64,000 bases of DNA. It comes from Cellvibrionaceae bacterium. GTDB lineage: Bacteria; Pseudomonadota; Gammaproteobacteria; Pseudomonadales; Cellvibrionaceae. The DNA lies in the NCBI GenBank assembly GCA_024707385.1, contig JANPZW010000004.1, positions 358,518-422,517 of the forward strand, read 5' to 3'. Under the pieces are notes generated by a model. The model was not told the origin of the DNA and made no database searches. It saw nothing but the letters and a program-made list of their open reading frames with translations. Every line of letters begins with the position of its first letter. The first letter of the stretch is position 1. Below are positions 21,402 through 30,933 of the stretch, in pieces. Both the position numbers and the translations under genes were made by a program.

Positions 21402-22703
21402 TCACTTGGCCTCGGGCGAATCCTGAATCCTCTGCCACAGCCAGGCGAGCAACAACAAGGTCGGCACAACGGAAAACGTGCTCAGGATAAAAAAGGTCGA
21501 GTAATTGGTGGCCTCCACCATATACCCCGACAGACCGCCGATAAATTTCCCCGGCAGATTGGCTAGCGACGCCAGCAGCGCATATTGGGTTGCGGTGAAG
21601 TTGCGATTGGTGATGCTCGACATGAAAGCTACCAGGACGACGCCGGCAAATCCTTGTGAGAGGTTGTCCGCGCTGATCGCTGCAATAAATGCCCAGGTCT
21701 GCCCCGGATTATTTGCCATCAAGAGAAAGCTGGCATTGGACAGGGCGACGGCGACGGCAGCCACAACAAGCATCGGCTGCATACGGAAAGCCGCTGTGCA
21801 GATGCCGCCGAGAAAGGCGCCGAATATCCCGATCCACACGCCGTAGAGTTTCGAGACGGTGGCGATATCGGCTTTGGTGTAGCCCGAATCCAGATAAAAG
21901 GGGCCGGCAAGGACGCCGATCATCTGATCCGGCAACTTGAACAGGCCGACAAACGCCAGCAATGCCAGTGCCAGCCAAAAGCCATTGCGGGAAAAAAATT
22001 CCTGGAAAGGTTGGATGAAGGCGTCCCAGAGACGGATTTCCCGCACGATCAAAGTGTGCGCCTGAGGTTCCCGCGACAAAAGCACGGCCGTCAGCGGCAC
22101 CAGAACGCAGGCGGCCATGGTGAGGTAGGCGCCTTGCCAACTGAACAGCTCGGCCAGATACAAGGCCATGGCGCCCGACATGATCAAGGCCAGTCGATAG
22201 CCGAATATATAAGTGGCGGCGAGAGCGGCCTGGGATTCCACCGGGGCGATTTCAATACGATAGGCGTCCACCACTGTGTCCTGGGTTGCGCCGGCAAAGG
22301 CGGTGACACAGGCGAGGGCGATAAACAAGGTCAGGGAACCATCGGGGCCGACGATTGCCATACCGGCCAGAGCGCCGACCAGCAAAATCTGCGACAGCGC
22401 CAGCCAGCCTCTGCGCCGCCCCAAAAATGGCAGCGGGTAGCGGTCGATCAGGGGCGCCCAAAGAAATTTCAGGACGTAAAAAAAGCTCGCATAGCTCACC
22501 AGCCCGATGAGACTGAGGCCGACGCCCACATCCCGCAGCCAGGTGGAGAGTGTGCCTCCGACCAGTAGAAATGGCAGGCCGGAACCGAAGCCGAGGCAGA
22601 GCATGGTGAGGGCGGACGGGGTGGCAAAAGCGCGCCGGATGCCGCGCCAGCCTTTGTAGTTCTGTTGAGCTTTGTAGTTCTGTTGAGATTGCGCGGCGGT
22701 CAC
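21402..22703 (-). CDS. ampG: AmpG-family muropeptide permease (MFS transporter)
   Basis: Twelve-segment major-facilitator transporter of 433 residues, most like AmpG, which imports GlcNAc-anhydro-muropeptides for recycling. Typical AmpG features are LGFGSGLPFLLVGGTLSTWL in the first segment, FLWAPLIDRYPLPFLGRRRGW in the first cytoplasmic loop, and AGATQDTVVDAYRIE. Its nearness to ampD and ampE supports this function. Its start overlaps the end of the preceding alkyltransferase-like gene (ATGA). The N-terminus carries a short duplicated peptide. Confidence 0.87.
   Translation of the reverse strand: MTAAQSQQNYKAQQNYKGWRGIRRAFATPSALTMLCLGFGSGLPFLLVGGTLSTWLRDVGVGLSLIGLVSYASFFYVLKFLWAPLIDRYPLPFLGRRRGWLALSQILLVGALAGMAIVGPDGSLTLFIALACVTAFAGATQDTVVDAYRIEIAPVESQAALAATYIFGYRLALIMSGAMALYLAELFSWQGAYLTMAACVLVPLTAVLLSREPQAHTLIVREIRLWDAFIQPFQEFFSRNGFWLALALLAFVGLFKLPDQMIGVLAGPFYLDSGYTKADIATVSKLYGVWIGIFGAFLGGICTAAFRMQPMLVVAAVAVALSNASFLLMANNPGQTWAFIAAISADNLSQGFAGVVLVAFMSSITNRNFTATQYALLASLANLPGKFIGGLSGYMVEATNYSTFFILSTFSVVPTLLLLAWLWQRIQDSPEAK
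22653..22688 (-). repeat. 18-bp tandem duplication in ampG
   Basis: The + strand unit TTTGTAGTTCTGTTGAGC (second copy ends in A) occurs twice back to back, giving AQQNYK-type residues twice in the cytoplasmic N-terminus of AmpG. It keeps the frame. It may be a recent slippage duplication and probably has no effect on transport. Confidence 0.9.
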
Positions 22704-23041
22704 GCGGGCATCCTATTGCTGTGAGGATTGGGCGACTCAGTTGGTCGCCATTGATATTGGGTGAGCGAAAGCCGCCCCTTTTCGATGATCACACCTTCCG
22801 CGCATAGACGCGCTATTTGTTCGGAGTAACTTGCTGAATCCGCAGGCAGGGAAATGCGCCCCTGGGCGTTTACCACCCTGTGCCAGGGCAGGCGTGTGTC
22901 TTCGGGCACTGTGTGCAGAATATTGCCCACCAGTCGCGCTGCACCGGGCAGTCCGGCGAGACGGGCAACCTGACCATAGGTGGCAACCTGTCCCGGGGGG
23001 ATGGCGTTGACGACCGCAAAGATGGCGTTGCGATTTGACAT
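22700..23041 (-). CDS. Alkyltransferase-like protein (ATL), MGMT-type DNA-binding
   Basis: Small protein of 113 residues with the fold of O6-methylguanine-DNA methyltransferase: IPPGQVATYGQVARLAGLPGAARLVGNIL, then LPWHRVVNAQGRIS. The active cysteine of the PCHRV motif is Trp (PWHRV). This marks it as an alkyltransferase-like protein, which binds O6-alkylguanine without repairing it and in known cases passes the lesion to nucleotide excision repair. It overlaps the ampG start by 4 bases, so the two are probably co-translated, although no functional link is obvious. Confidence 0.9.
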   Translation of the reverse strand: MSNRNAIFAVVNAIPPGQVATYGQVARLAGLPGAARLVGNILHTVPEDTRLPWHRVVNAQGRISLPADSASYSEQIARLCAEGVIIEKGRLSLTQYQWRPTESPNPHSNRMPA

Positions 23042-23144
23042 ATGGCGAACTTCGCTTAGGCTTCCCGGTGATATTGGCGCGGCACTTGCCTCGGCTGCGC
23101 ATCCTAGCAGTTTATGGCTGCCAATTTCAGGAGTCGTTTAGGTT

Positions 23145-23650
23145 TTGTTCGGTTTCAATTTTGCTGTTTTTGTCCGGCGCATTCTGCCGCTCACTGTGAT
23201 TTTGCTGTGGTCGCCGCTGGCGCTGTCCGGCCAGGTGGTATTGGACAATGGCGATGTGATCGCAGGAGAACTTCGCGGAATCGAAGAGGACGCCATTATT
23301 TGGCTGTCCGACACTTTCGGTCAGATCCGCGTGCCGAAAGTCCAAGTGGAGCGGTTGAGCTCATCGACTTTGATGAAAATTCGCGGCCAAAACAATCCCT
23401 GCGTATGGCTCGAAATGAGAGATCGTAAGGTGCGCTTTCGCTGCGGCGAGGGCAAAAAGAAGGTTTATTCTCTGATGGGGCTGAAATATGTCATCCCCTT
23501 TGCCAATCATGAACAAACCAATTACGCCTATGGTGGTGCACTGAGATTGACCGGTTGGAAACAAACCGGTAATACCCGGGCCGAGTACCAGGAGGTGCTG
23601 ACCGAGATCCGCCTGCGCCACAGCGATTTGCGCCACGATATCCAGTTCAC
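23145..23650 (+). pseudogene. DUF481 outer-membrane-type protein, truncated at the contig join
   Basis: N-terminal part (about 168 residues) of a DUF481 family protein, a predicted outer-membrane beta-barrel protein of unknown role. It has a TTG start, a signal peptide (RRILPLTVILLWSPLALSG), then a small domain (QVVLDNGDVIAGELRGIE) and the beginning of the barrel (YAYGGALRLTGWKQTGN). The homologous sequence stops after RHDIQFT at the boundary with a rhizobial repeat. By chance the frame runs on into rarA, giving a false 368-residue fusion. The missing part is nowhere in the window, so the truncation is attributed to a chimeric join. Confidence 0.85.
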
Positions 23651-23809
23651 GTTGCCCCCTCTGGCCTGCCGGCCATCTCCCCACAAGGGGAGAGATCGGC
23701 TGTCGCGACAGCTTTCGCCGTTCTCTGAAAGAAAGGTGCCGGCCGAAATGAAGGCTGATCTCCCCCCGTGTGGGGGAGATGGCCGGCGAGGCCAGAGAGG
23801 GGGGCAACG
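23651..23809. repeat. Rhizobial palindromic repeat element (copy 1), at the chimeric join
   Basis: Inverted repeat of about 160 bp. The left arm begins GTTGCCCCCTCTGGCC and contains GCCGGCCATCTCCCC; the right arm ends GGCCAGAGAGGGGGGCAAC and contains GGGGGAGATGGCCGGC. A second, diverged copy lies between ppiB and queA at 50,931-51,111. Such intergenic palindromes are common in Mesorhizobium-type genomes. Its left end coincides with the end of gammaproteobacterial sequence. Confidence 0.9.
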
Positions 23810-23849
23810 CAGGGCACTGACGTGGCCGACCTACCTTCGGGCCCATCCC

Positions 23850-25217
23850 ATGCCTGACCTGTTCTCCTCCGGCGGGCCCGAAACCGCCGATCAGCCGGGT
23901 CGTCCGCTGGCGGACAGGCTGCGGCCGACCACGCTCGCGCGCGTGGTCGGGCAGGAGCACCTGACCGGGGCCGACGGCGCGCTGACGCGCATGATCCGGT
24001 CGGGCTCGCTCGGCTCGATGATCTTCTGGGGGCCGCCCGGCACCGGCAAGACGACGGTGGCGCGTCTGCTCGCCGGAGAGACCGGGCTGGCTTTCGAGCA
24101 GATATCGGCGATCTTTTCCGGCGTGGCGGACCTGAAGAAGGTGTTCGAGACGGCGCGCCTGCGCCGTGCGAGCGGCCGCCAGACGCTTGCTCTTCGTCGA
24201 CGAGATCCACCGCTTCAACCGCGCCCAGCAGGACTCGTTTCCTGCCGGTGATGGAGGACGGCACCGTCATCCTCGTCGGCGCGACCACCGAGAATCCGTC
24301 CTTCGAACTCAACGCCGCGCTCCTGTCGCGCGCGCGGGTGCTGACCTTCCGGCCGCTGGAGCCGGAAAGCGTCGAGGCGCTGCTCGAACGCGCCGAGGCG
24401 GAGGAGGGCAGGCCGCTGCCGCTCGACGAAGAAGCCCGCGCCGTCCTGGTCCGCATGGCCGACGGCGACGGCCGTGCGTCGCTGACGCTGGCCGAGGAGG
24501 CATGGCGCGCGGCGGGCGAAGGCGAGGTTTTCGACGCGGAGGGGCTGCAACGCATCGTCCAGCGCCGCGCGCCGATCTACGACAAGAGCCAGGACGGCCA
24601 CTACAATCTGATTTCGGCCCTGCACAAGGCCGTGCGCGGCTCCGACCCGGATGCCGCGCTCTACTATCTGGCGCGCATGTTCGATGCCGGCGAGGATCCG
24701 CTCTATCTCGGCCGTCGCATGGTGCGCATGGCGGTCCGAGGACATCGGCATGGCCGACCCGCAGGCGCTGGTCATCGCCAACGCCGCCAAGGATGCCTAC
24801 GACTATCTCGGCTCTCCGGAGGGTGAGCTGGCGCTGGCGCAGGCCTGCGTCTATCTGGCCACCGCGCCGAAATCGAACGCGCTCTACACCGCCTTCAAGG
24901 GCGCGATGCGGACGGCCAAGGAGCATGGCTCCTTGCTCCGCCGCCCAACATCATCCTGAACGCGCCGACCAAGCTGATGAAATCGGAAGGCTACGGCACC
25001 GGCTACCGCTACGACCACGACGAGCCGGACGCGTTTTCCGGGGCAGGACTATTTTCCCGAGGCGCTCGGCCGGCAGAAATTCTACGATCCGCCGGACCGC
25101 GGGTTCGAGCGCGAGATCAGGAAGCGGCTGGACTGGTGGGCGAAGCTGCGCAAGGAACGCGCCAGGGGTGATTGTAGTGCGTCCTTCGAGGCTCGCTTCG
25201 CTCGCACCTCAGGATGA
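23850..25217 (+). CDS. rarA: Replication-associated recombination protein RarA (MgsA), with about five frameshifts
   Basis: AAA+ ATPase of the clamp-loader type that acts at stalled replication forks. Reassembled from several frames: [18 protein letters not shown], Walker [15 protein letters not shown], Walker [12 protein letters not shown], sensor [18 protein letters not shown], then the C-terminal part [40 protein letters not shown] and NAPTKLMK. One-base insertions near 24,189, 24,238, 24,732 and 25,035 and a loss near 24,945 explain all breaks, so the gene is probably intact in the organism. Its last 13 codons lie in the arm of an inverted repeat. Confidence 0.93.
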
Positions 25218-25346
25218 GGGATGTGGGTTGCTCGAACCCGCTGCGCCGTGGGCTGGATGCACAACATCGAAACGGCCCCGAGCGCAAGAGTGGGGTACAC
25301 GGTCCTCATCCTGAGGTGCGAGCGGAGCGAGCCTCGAAGGACGCAC
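25178..25346. repeat. Inverted-repeat element overlapping the rarA 3' end
   Basis: Two arms of about 43 bases, GTGCGTCCTTCGAGGCTCGC... and its complement ending ...GAGCCTCGAAGGACGCAC, surround about 80 bases of unrelated sequence. The arms differ at a few places (CTTCG versus CGGAG). The left arm supplies the last codons and stop of rarA ([13 protein letters not shown]). This type of palindrome is widespread in Rhizobiales and may act as a transcript end. Confidence 0.9.
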
Positions 25347-25395
25347 GAAGAGCATCCGCTGCACCTCTGAACTGTTCCGGCTTCAGGAGACGTTG

Positions 25396-25776
25396 ATGTA
25401 CCATTTTGTCCTCGTTGCGGCCGGCGGCGCCGTCGGGGCGGGCCTGCGCCACCTCGTCAATCTCGCGACGCTGCGGCTGTTCGGGCCGGGCTTTCCCTGG
25501 GGTACGCTGACCGTCAACGTAGGTCGGCAGCCTGGCCATGGGCCTGTTTACCGCGTGGCTGGTGCGCCGCACCGGCAGTTCGGCGGAGCTCAGGCTGCTG
25601 GTCGCGACCGGGCGTGCTCGGCGGCTTTACGACGTTTTCGGCGTTCTCGCTCGATTTTGCCGTGCTCTACGAGCGCGGCGCGCTCACGCAGGCGTTTTCT
25701 TATGTCGCTGCCAGCGTATTGCTTTCCATCGGCGCGCTGTTTGTCGGATTGTGGGTCGCGCGAAACCTCGCCTGAT
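25396..25776 (+). CDS. crcB: Fluoride efflux channel CrcB/Fluc (three frameshifts)
   Basis: Small four-helix membrane protein that exports fluoride as a dual-topology dimer. Reassembled sequence, about 125 residues: AAGGAVGAGLRHLVNL, FPWGTLTVNVVGSLAMG, TGVLGGFTTFSAFSLDF and SVLLSIGALFVGLWVAR. The family marks GTLxVNxxG and GFTTFSTF-like are present. Extra single bases near 25,522 (G), 25,610 (G) and 25,740 (T) break the frame. ATG at 25,396 follows CAGGAGACGTTG. No fluoride riboswitch was recognised upstream, where only the inverted repeat lies. Confidence 0.9.
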
Positions 25777-25812
25777 GCTATCTGGCGCACGCGACAGAGA
25801 GATTGGCGAAGA

Positions 25813-26801
25813 ATGGCAGGCGTAGAGCAGATAACGGTTGAAGCCGGCGAGGCGGGCATGCGGCTCGACCGCTGGTTCAAGACCCATTTCCCGGGGCTGG
25901 GCTTCGGCCATTTGCAGAAGCTGCTGCGCTCCGGCCAGGTGCGCGTCGACGGCGGCCGCGCCAAGGCCGAGACGCGCGTCGAGCCGGGGCAGGTGATCCG
26001 CGTCCCGCCGCTCGGCGTCGACCGCAAGGGCGGCGAGCCGCTGACGGCGCGCACCATGCGCGGCCAGGACGACGGCGAGGTGCTGTCGAAGATGATGCTC
26101 TACGAAGACCCACCGTTTTCGTCTTCAACAAGCCGGCCGGGCTCGCCGTGCAGGGTGGCTCCGGCGTCACCCGCCATGTCGACGACATGCTGGAGGCCTT
26201 CCGCAACAAGAAGGGCGAGAAGCCGCGCCTCGTTCACCGGCTGGACCGCGACACGTCGGGCGCTCTGGTCGTGGCGCGCACGCGTCTTGCCGCGATGAAG
26301 CTTGCCGAGGCGTTTCGCGGCCGCGACGCCAAAAAGACCTACTGGGCGCTGGTCAAGGGCGTGCCGAAGAAGCGCGAGGACAAGATCTCGACCTGGCTGG
26401 TCAAGGAGCAGACGCCCGACGGCGACCGCATGCGCGTCGCCCGCCACGGCGAGCCGGGGGCGGACCATGCCGTCTCCTACTACCGCGATCGTTGGAGCAG
26501 GCCGGTCAGACCCTCTCCTGGCTGGAGATGGAGCCTCATACGGGCCGCACCCACCAGCTTCGCGTCCACGCCGCCCATATCGGCTGTCCGATCATCGGCG
26601 ACCCGAAATATTTCGAGGCCGACCAGAACTGGGAGTTCCCCGGCGGCCTTCAGAACCGGCTGCACCTGCACGCGCGCCGCATCGTGATACCGCACCCGAA
26701 TGGCGGCGTGATCGACGTCACCGCGCCGATGCCCCCGCATATGCGCCAGAGCTGGAACCTGCTCGGTTTCGAGGAGAGAACGCCGGAAGACGGACGCGTG
26801 A
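25813..26801 (+). CDS. RluA-family 23S rRNA pseudouridine synthase, RluC-like (frameshifted)
   Basis: Pseudouridine synthase with an N-terminal S4 RNA-binding domain (RLDRWFKTHFPGLGFGHLQKLLRSGQVRVDG) and a catalytic domain with the motif HRLDRDTSGALV, where the second Asp is the nucleophile. HTGRTHQLRVHAAHIGCPIIGDPKY is the second conserved block. Probably modifies large-subunit rRNA. RluC-type is the best guess, as the exact target cannot be told from sequence alone. Breaks lie near 26,108 (loss) and 26,470-26,490 (two extra bases), and one more near 26,775. The stop is inferred as a GTGA overlap with the next gene. Confidence 0.85.
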
Positions 26802-27710
26802 GCAACGCGGCGGCAACGACGCTCGCGAAGCGTCGCCGTCGACGGCTTCGCCGCCGCGCTGATGATCGGGCTGACCTTCTCGTGGGGCCTGAACCAGGTG
26901 GCGGTGAAGGTCTCCAACGTCGGCTACAACCCGATCTTTTCCGTGCTGGTGCGCTCGGCGATCGCCTGCGTGCTGGTGCTGGCTGTGGTGCCGCTATCGC
27001 CGCATCCCGCTTTTCGAGCGCGACGGGACGCTGTGGCCCGGCATCGTTGGCCGGCGTGCTCTTCGGCGCCGAGTTCGCGCTGATCTTCATCGGTCTCGAC
27101 TATACGAGCGCGGCCCGCGGCGCGCTGATGCTCAACACCATGCCGTTCTGGGTGCTGATCGGCGGACATTTCCTGCTCGGCGAGCGCATCACGCTCCGGA
27201 AGTTCTGGGGCCTCGCGCTGGCATTCTGCGGGGTGGCGCTGGTGTTCTCCGACAAGCTGAGCCTGACGGGGCCTGATGCGCTGCGGGGCGACCTCATGTG
27301 CCTCGCGGGCGGCGTGCTGTGGGCGGCAACCACGCTGGTCATCAAGGGCTCGAAGCTGTCGGCCGCCAGTGCGGAAAAGACGCTTGCTCTACCAGCTTGT
27401 CGTCTCGGCGGTCTTCCTTCTGCCCTTCGTGCCGCTGGCGGGGCCGATCCTGCGCGACGTGACGCCGCTGGCGACCGGCGCGCTGCTGTTCCAGGCGGTC
27501 TATGTCGTTGCCTTCACCTATGTGCTGTGGTTCTGGCTGATGCGGCGCTATCCGGCCTCCGGCCTGTCGAGTTTCGCCTTCCTGACGCCCGCTTTCGGCG
27601 TTCTTTGCGCGGGTCTGGTGTTGAACGAACCGCTCTCGCCGATCGCATCTTTGGGGCACTGGTCCTGATTGCCGTCGGTCTTCTGCTCGTCAACCGGCCG
27701 GTACGGCGCC
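26798..27710 (+). CDS. EamA/DMT-family transporter (frameshifted, 3' end uncertain)
   Basis: Ten-segment drug/metabolite transporter superfamily protein. Reassembled segments: VDGFAAALMIGLTFSWGLNQVAVKVS, IFSVLVRSAIACVLVLAVV, GVLFGAEFALIFIGLDYTSAARGALMLNTMPFW, GVALVFSDKL, LCLAGGVLWAATTLVIKGS and ALLFQAVYVVAFTYVLWFWLM. The substrate is unknown. At least four one-base changes are present (near 26,826, 27,000-27,060, 27,385 and 27,640). After GLLLVNRPVRR no stop is found in frame, and the sequence enters a repeat; the real end is probably near 27,710 and hidden by an indel. Confidence 0.82.
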
Positions 27711-27724
27711 GATGCCGGACGGGG

Positions 27725-27834
27725 CTTTTTCAGCCGGACGGAACCGTCTGGCGCCGCACGGATGCGGCCAGGAAAACCAGGCTGGAGCGGCGGGATCGCG
27801 TTCGTCGGAACGCCCGCGGCTCCAGGATCAACCA
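27725..27834 (+). repeat. Rhizobial 100-bp dispersed repeat (copy A)
   Basis: About 105 bases beginning CAGCCGGACGGAACCGTCTG, with GCGCCGCACGGATGCGGCC and a tail TTCGTCGGAACGCCCGCGG. It is about 80% alike to the copy at 44,908-45,014. The CAGACGGAATCGTCTG-type core forms a hairpin. It lies in the gap between two genes. Confidence 0.88.
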
Positions 27835-27850
27835 TCTGCGAGGATTTGCG

Positions 27851-28647
27851 ATGCGCGATCTGCTCAGCGATTTCGATGGCGAAAACCACCTGTCCGACCC
27901 GGACCCCGTGCGCCGTGCGCAGATCCAGATGCGGCAGCCGCTGCCGAAGCGTTTCTACACACAGGCCGAGGTGAACGAGGTGCCCGGGGGCTTTGCCGTG
28001 CGTCTCGACGGCAAGCCGGTCCGCACGCCGGGCAAGGCGGTCCTGGCCCTGTCCACGCGCGGCAGCGGCTGCCCAACTGGTGGCCGACGAAGTTCCAGGC
28101 TCAGGCCGAGACCATCGATCCCGTCTCCATGCCGATGCTGCGGCTGGCCAATACGGCTATCGACGGCGTCGCGAACGAGATGCAGGCGGTGCTGGAGGAC
28201 GTGATGCGCTTCTCCTCTTCCGACCTGCTCTGCTACCGGGCGGATGCGCCCGACGGGCTGGTCGCGCGGCAGGCGGAATTCTGGGATCCGGTGCTGGATT
28301 GGGCGCAGTCGGCGCTCGGTGCGCGGTTCTTCCTGGCCGAAGGTGTCATGCATGTGGAGCAACCGCGCGAATCGGTTGCGGCGGTGGGGCTGTGGCTGCG
28401 CCAGCGCGAGGAACCGTTCCGGCTTTCCGCCATCCACCTGATGACGACGCTGACGGGGTCCGCGCTTCTGGCGCTCGCCGTCGAGGCCCGGCGCCTGGAG
28501 CCGGACGCGGCCTGGGCGGCGGCCCATGTCGACGAGGACTGGAACATCGCCCAGTGGGGCGAGGATGCGGAGGTGGCCGAGCGCCGCAAGGCGCGGCGGC
28601 GCGACTTCGACGCTGCGGTGGCGTTGCTGGGGGCGCTCGACGCCTGA
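27851..28647 (+). CDS. ATP12 family chaperone (F1-ATPase assembly), frameshifted
   Basis: ATP12-family protein of about 265 residues. In mitochondria this family binds the F1 alpha subunit and helps assemble the F1 ATPase; alphaproteobacterial members are thought to do the same. Evidence: KRFYTQAEVNEVPGGFAVRLDGKPVRTPGK near the start, FQAQAETIDPVSMPMLRLANTAIDGV, and SSSDLLCYRADAPDGLVARQAEFWDPVLDWA. The region 28,055-28,100 (STRAAAAQLVADEFQ) contains several one-base changes. ATG at 27,851 follows GAGGATTTGCG. Confidence 0.9.
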
Positions 28648-28674
28648 TAGCCGCGTTGCCGGGCGTTCAGCCCG

Positions 28675-29043
28675 TCACTCACCACCGGTCCTAACAGAAT
28701 CGTAGAGGCCCTGCGCGACGTTGCTTTCGAGCGGGAACGACAGCATGCCCATGACCGAATAGCCCAGGAGCCAGGGCATCAGGTAGAAGCGGATCATGAA
28801 GAAGAACCAGGCCACGAAGAGCGGCACCAGCGGTTCGATCAGGAAGCTCGGGATGATCGGGCGGAAGACCGCGATGACCGGATTGGTCGCCCGGACGAAG
28901 AAGCGCATGAAGAAGAAGTCGGAATCCTCGGACAGGAAGAGGTTCATCGCAGCCCGGCCGATCAGCGTCCACATCACCAGCCCGAGCACGTAGTCCACCA
29001 CGATCACCCACAGCGGGTGGACGAAAATCAGGTCTTCTGCCAC
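28675..29043 (-). CDS. YggT-like membrane protein
   Basis: Integral membrane protein of 122 residues with hydrophobic segments PLWVIVVDYVLGLVMWTLI, FLIEPLVPLFVAWFFFMIRFYLMPWLLGYS, and a region FFVRATNPVIAVFRPIIPSFL like the R-x-P pattern of YggT (Ycf19) proteins. GTG at 29,043 follows GGGAGG by seven bases. It is the third gene of a unit with the DUF4212 protein and the symporter, with 62 bases between, and so may support or regulate that transporter. The family assignment rests on pattern only. The frame is intact. Confidence 0.6.
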   Translation of the reverse strand: MAEDLIFVHPLWVIVVDYVLGLVMWTLIGRAAMNLFLSEDSDFFFMRFFVRATNPVIAVFRPIIPSFLIEPLVPLFVAWFFFMIRFYLMPWLLGYSVMGMLSFPLESNVAQGLYDSVRTGGE

Positions 29044-29105
29044 GCGAATGCCTCCCACGAGAAAAGGGGCGGGCCCGAGCCCGCCCCTGATTGCATTAGT
29101 CCCGA

Positions 29106-30924
29106 TCAGTGATGGGACGCAAGGATCGCCTTGCCGCTCGGAACCCGGACCTCGTCGACCATGTCCTGGATCTCCTTGCTGGGCGCCGCCGTGAGCAGGC
29201 TCACGACGACTATGCAGATCAGGCTGACCGGCATGCCGATGATACCGAAGCGGATATCGTCGATACCCCCACCAGGGTGCCATCGCGCCGGTATAGACCA
29301 GGTAGAGATACAGGGATCCGGCCGAGAAACCGCCGATCATGCCGGCGATTGCACCGGCCGTGTTGGCACGTTTCCACCATACGCCGAGCACCAGCGGGAA
29401 GAACAGGCCGGAACAGGCGAAGTTGAACGCCCATGCCACTGCACCCAGAATGCCCGTCAATCTCGCCGACGCCACGAGGGCAGCGGCCGCCCCGATGAAG
29501 ATCAGGATGACGCGCGCGACGACCAGCCGCCGCGCGGTATCCGCCTTTCGGGTCGATGATCTTGTAGTAGAGATCGTGCGACAGCGCATTTGCGATGGCG
29601 AGCAGCAGACCGTCCGCCGTCGACATGGCGGCGGCGAGACCGCCTGCGGCCACCAGGCCGGAGATCACATAAGGCAGGCCAGCGATTTCCGGTGTGGCGA
29701 GCACGACGATGTCGGGCCGCATGAAGAACTCGTTGAGCTGCAATATGCCGTCACCGTTCTGGTCGGCAACCGCCAGCATTCCCACCGAACTCCAGTGTTT
29801 GATCCACTCGAGATTGGCGACTTCCTCGAACGGCTTGCCGATGATCGACGTCGCCAGGTTCGGATCGAGAAGCTGCAGCTTCGTCAGCGTGGCGAGGGCC
29901 GGTGCCGAGAAGTAGAGCAGGAAGATGAAGGTCAGAGACCAGCCGACCGAACGACGCGCCGAACGGACGGAAGGTGTGGTGAAGTAGCGCATCAGGATGT
30001 GCGGCAGCGATGCCGTGCCGGCCATCATGCAGATGGCGAGCGAGACCATCGCCCAACCCTTGCCTTCGGGGGCGTTCGCCGGCGTGGTCAGTACCGAAAC
30101 TCCGGGAATGGCTTCCGCCGGCGGGTGCAGGCCGTATTCCGCTTCCAGTTCGGTGATGCGCTGCAGGGCCTCGCCGTAAGAGAAGTGCGGGATGATGCCG
30201 AAATCCTGGCGGTTGGACATCCAGATGATCGGGACGAGATAGGCGATGATGAGCACGATGTATTGTGCCACCTGCGTCCATGTCACGCCGCGCATGCCGC
30301 CGAGCATCGAGCAGATGAAGATACCCGTCAGCCCCAGCCAGACGCCAAGCTCGAACGGGATGCCGAGTGTCTGCGCCGCGATCGTGCCGGTCGCATCGAT
30401 CTGCGCCGTGACGTAGGTGAAGGAGGCGACCACGAGGACGATTACCGCACACAGTCGTGCCGTGTTGCCACCATAGCGCGTTCCGATGAAGTCCGGCACC
30501 GTGTAGCACCCGAACTTCCGCAGATAGGGCGCCAGCAGCGAGTTCACGAGCACGTAGCCGCCTGTCCAGCCGACGATGTAGCCGAGGTAGGGATAACCGC
30601 CGAAATAGACGCCGCCCGCCATGGCCACGAAGGATGCGCCGGACATCCAGTCCGCCGCCGTCGCCATGCCGTTATAGAGGGCCGGCACCTCGCGGCCCGC
30701 CACGTAGTAGGCGTCGACTTCCGCCGTGCGCGAGAGCCAGCCGATGATGGCGTAGATGCTGATGGTGAAGATGAGGAAGCCGATGCCGATCGCCTGGGCG
30801 CCGACGCCCATGCGTTCGAGGAGCGCCATCAGCGCGAAGAAGGCCAGGAAACCCAGCGTATAGAGTGCATAGACCTTGCCGAGATTGTCTACGAAGCGTG
30901 AGCTTTTGCTTGTTCGATTGCCAT
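29106..30924 (-). CDS. Sodium:solute symporter, large subunit (VC_2705/ActP-like), three frameshifts
   Basis: SSS-family symporter of about 600 residues, probably for acetate or another small organic acid. Typical segments: YYVAGREVPALYNGMATAADWMSGASFVAMAG, IGTRYGGNTARL, CSMLGGMRGVTWTQVAQYIVLIIAY, and PHILMRYFTTPSVRSARRSVGW. A loop contains DQNGDGILQLNE, a complete EF-hand calcium loop pattern. ATG at 30,924 (MAIEQAKAHAS) follows AGGAGG and starts 9 bases after the DUF4212 gene. Frames change near 30,897, 29,555 and 29,280; the C-terminus reads VPSGKAILASHH. Confidence 0.88.
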
Positions 30925-30933
30925 CGCCGCCTC

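Noticed and set aside
23145..24251. 368-residue open frame joining a DUF481 N-terminus to RarA
   Set aside because: The two parts belong to different organisms, and a non-coding palindromic repeat is translated in between. It is a product of the chimeric join.
25347..25395. Fluoride riboswitch in front of crcB
   Set aside because: The short gap after the inverted repeat contains no recognisable crcB-motif pseudoknot.
26492..28204. 570-residue frame covering the end of an RluA synthase, an EamA transporter and the start of ATP12
   Set aside because: It runs through three known families and a non-coding repeat; the frames of the middle part are wrong. Indels removed the real stops.
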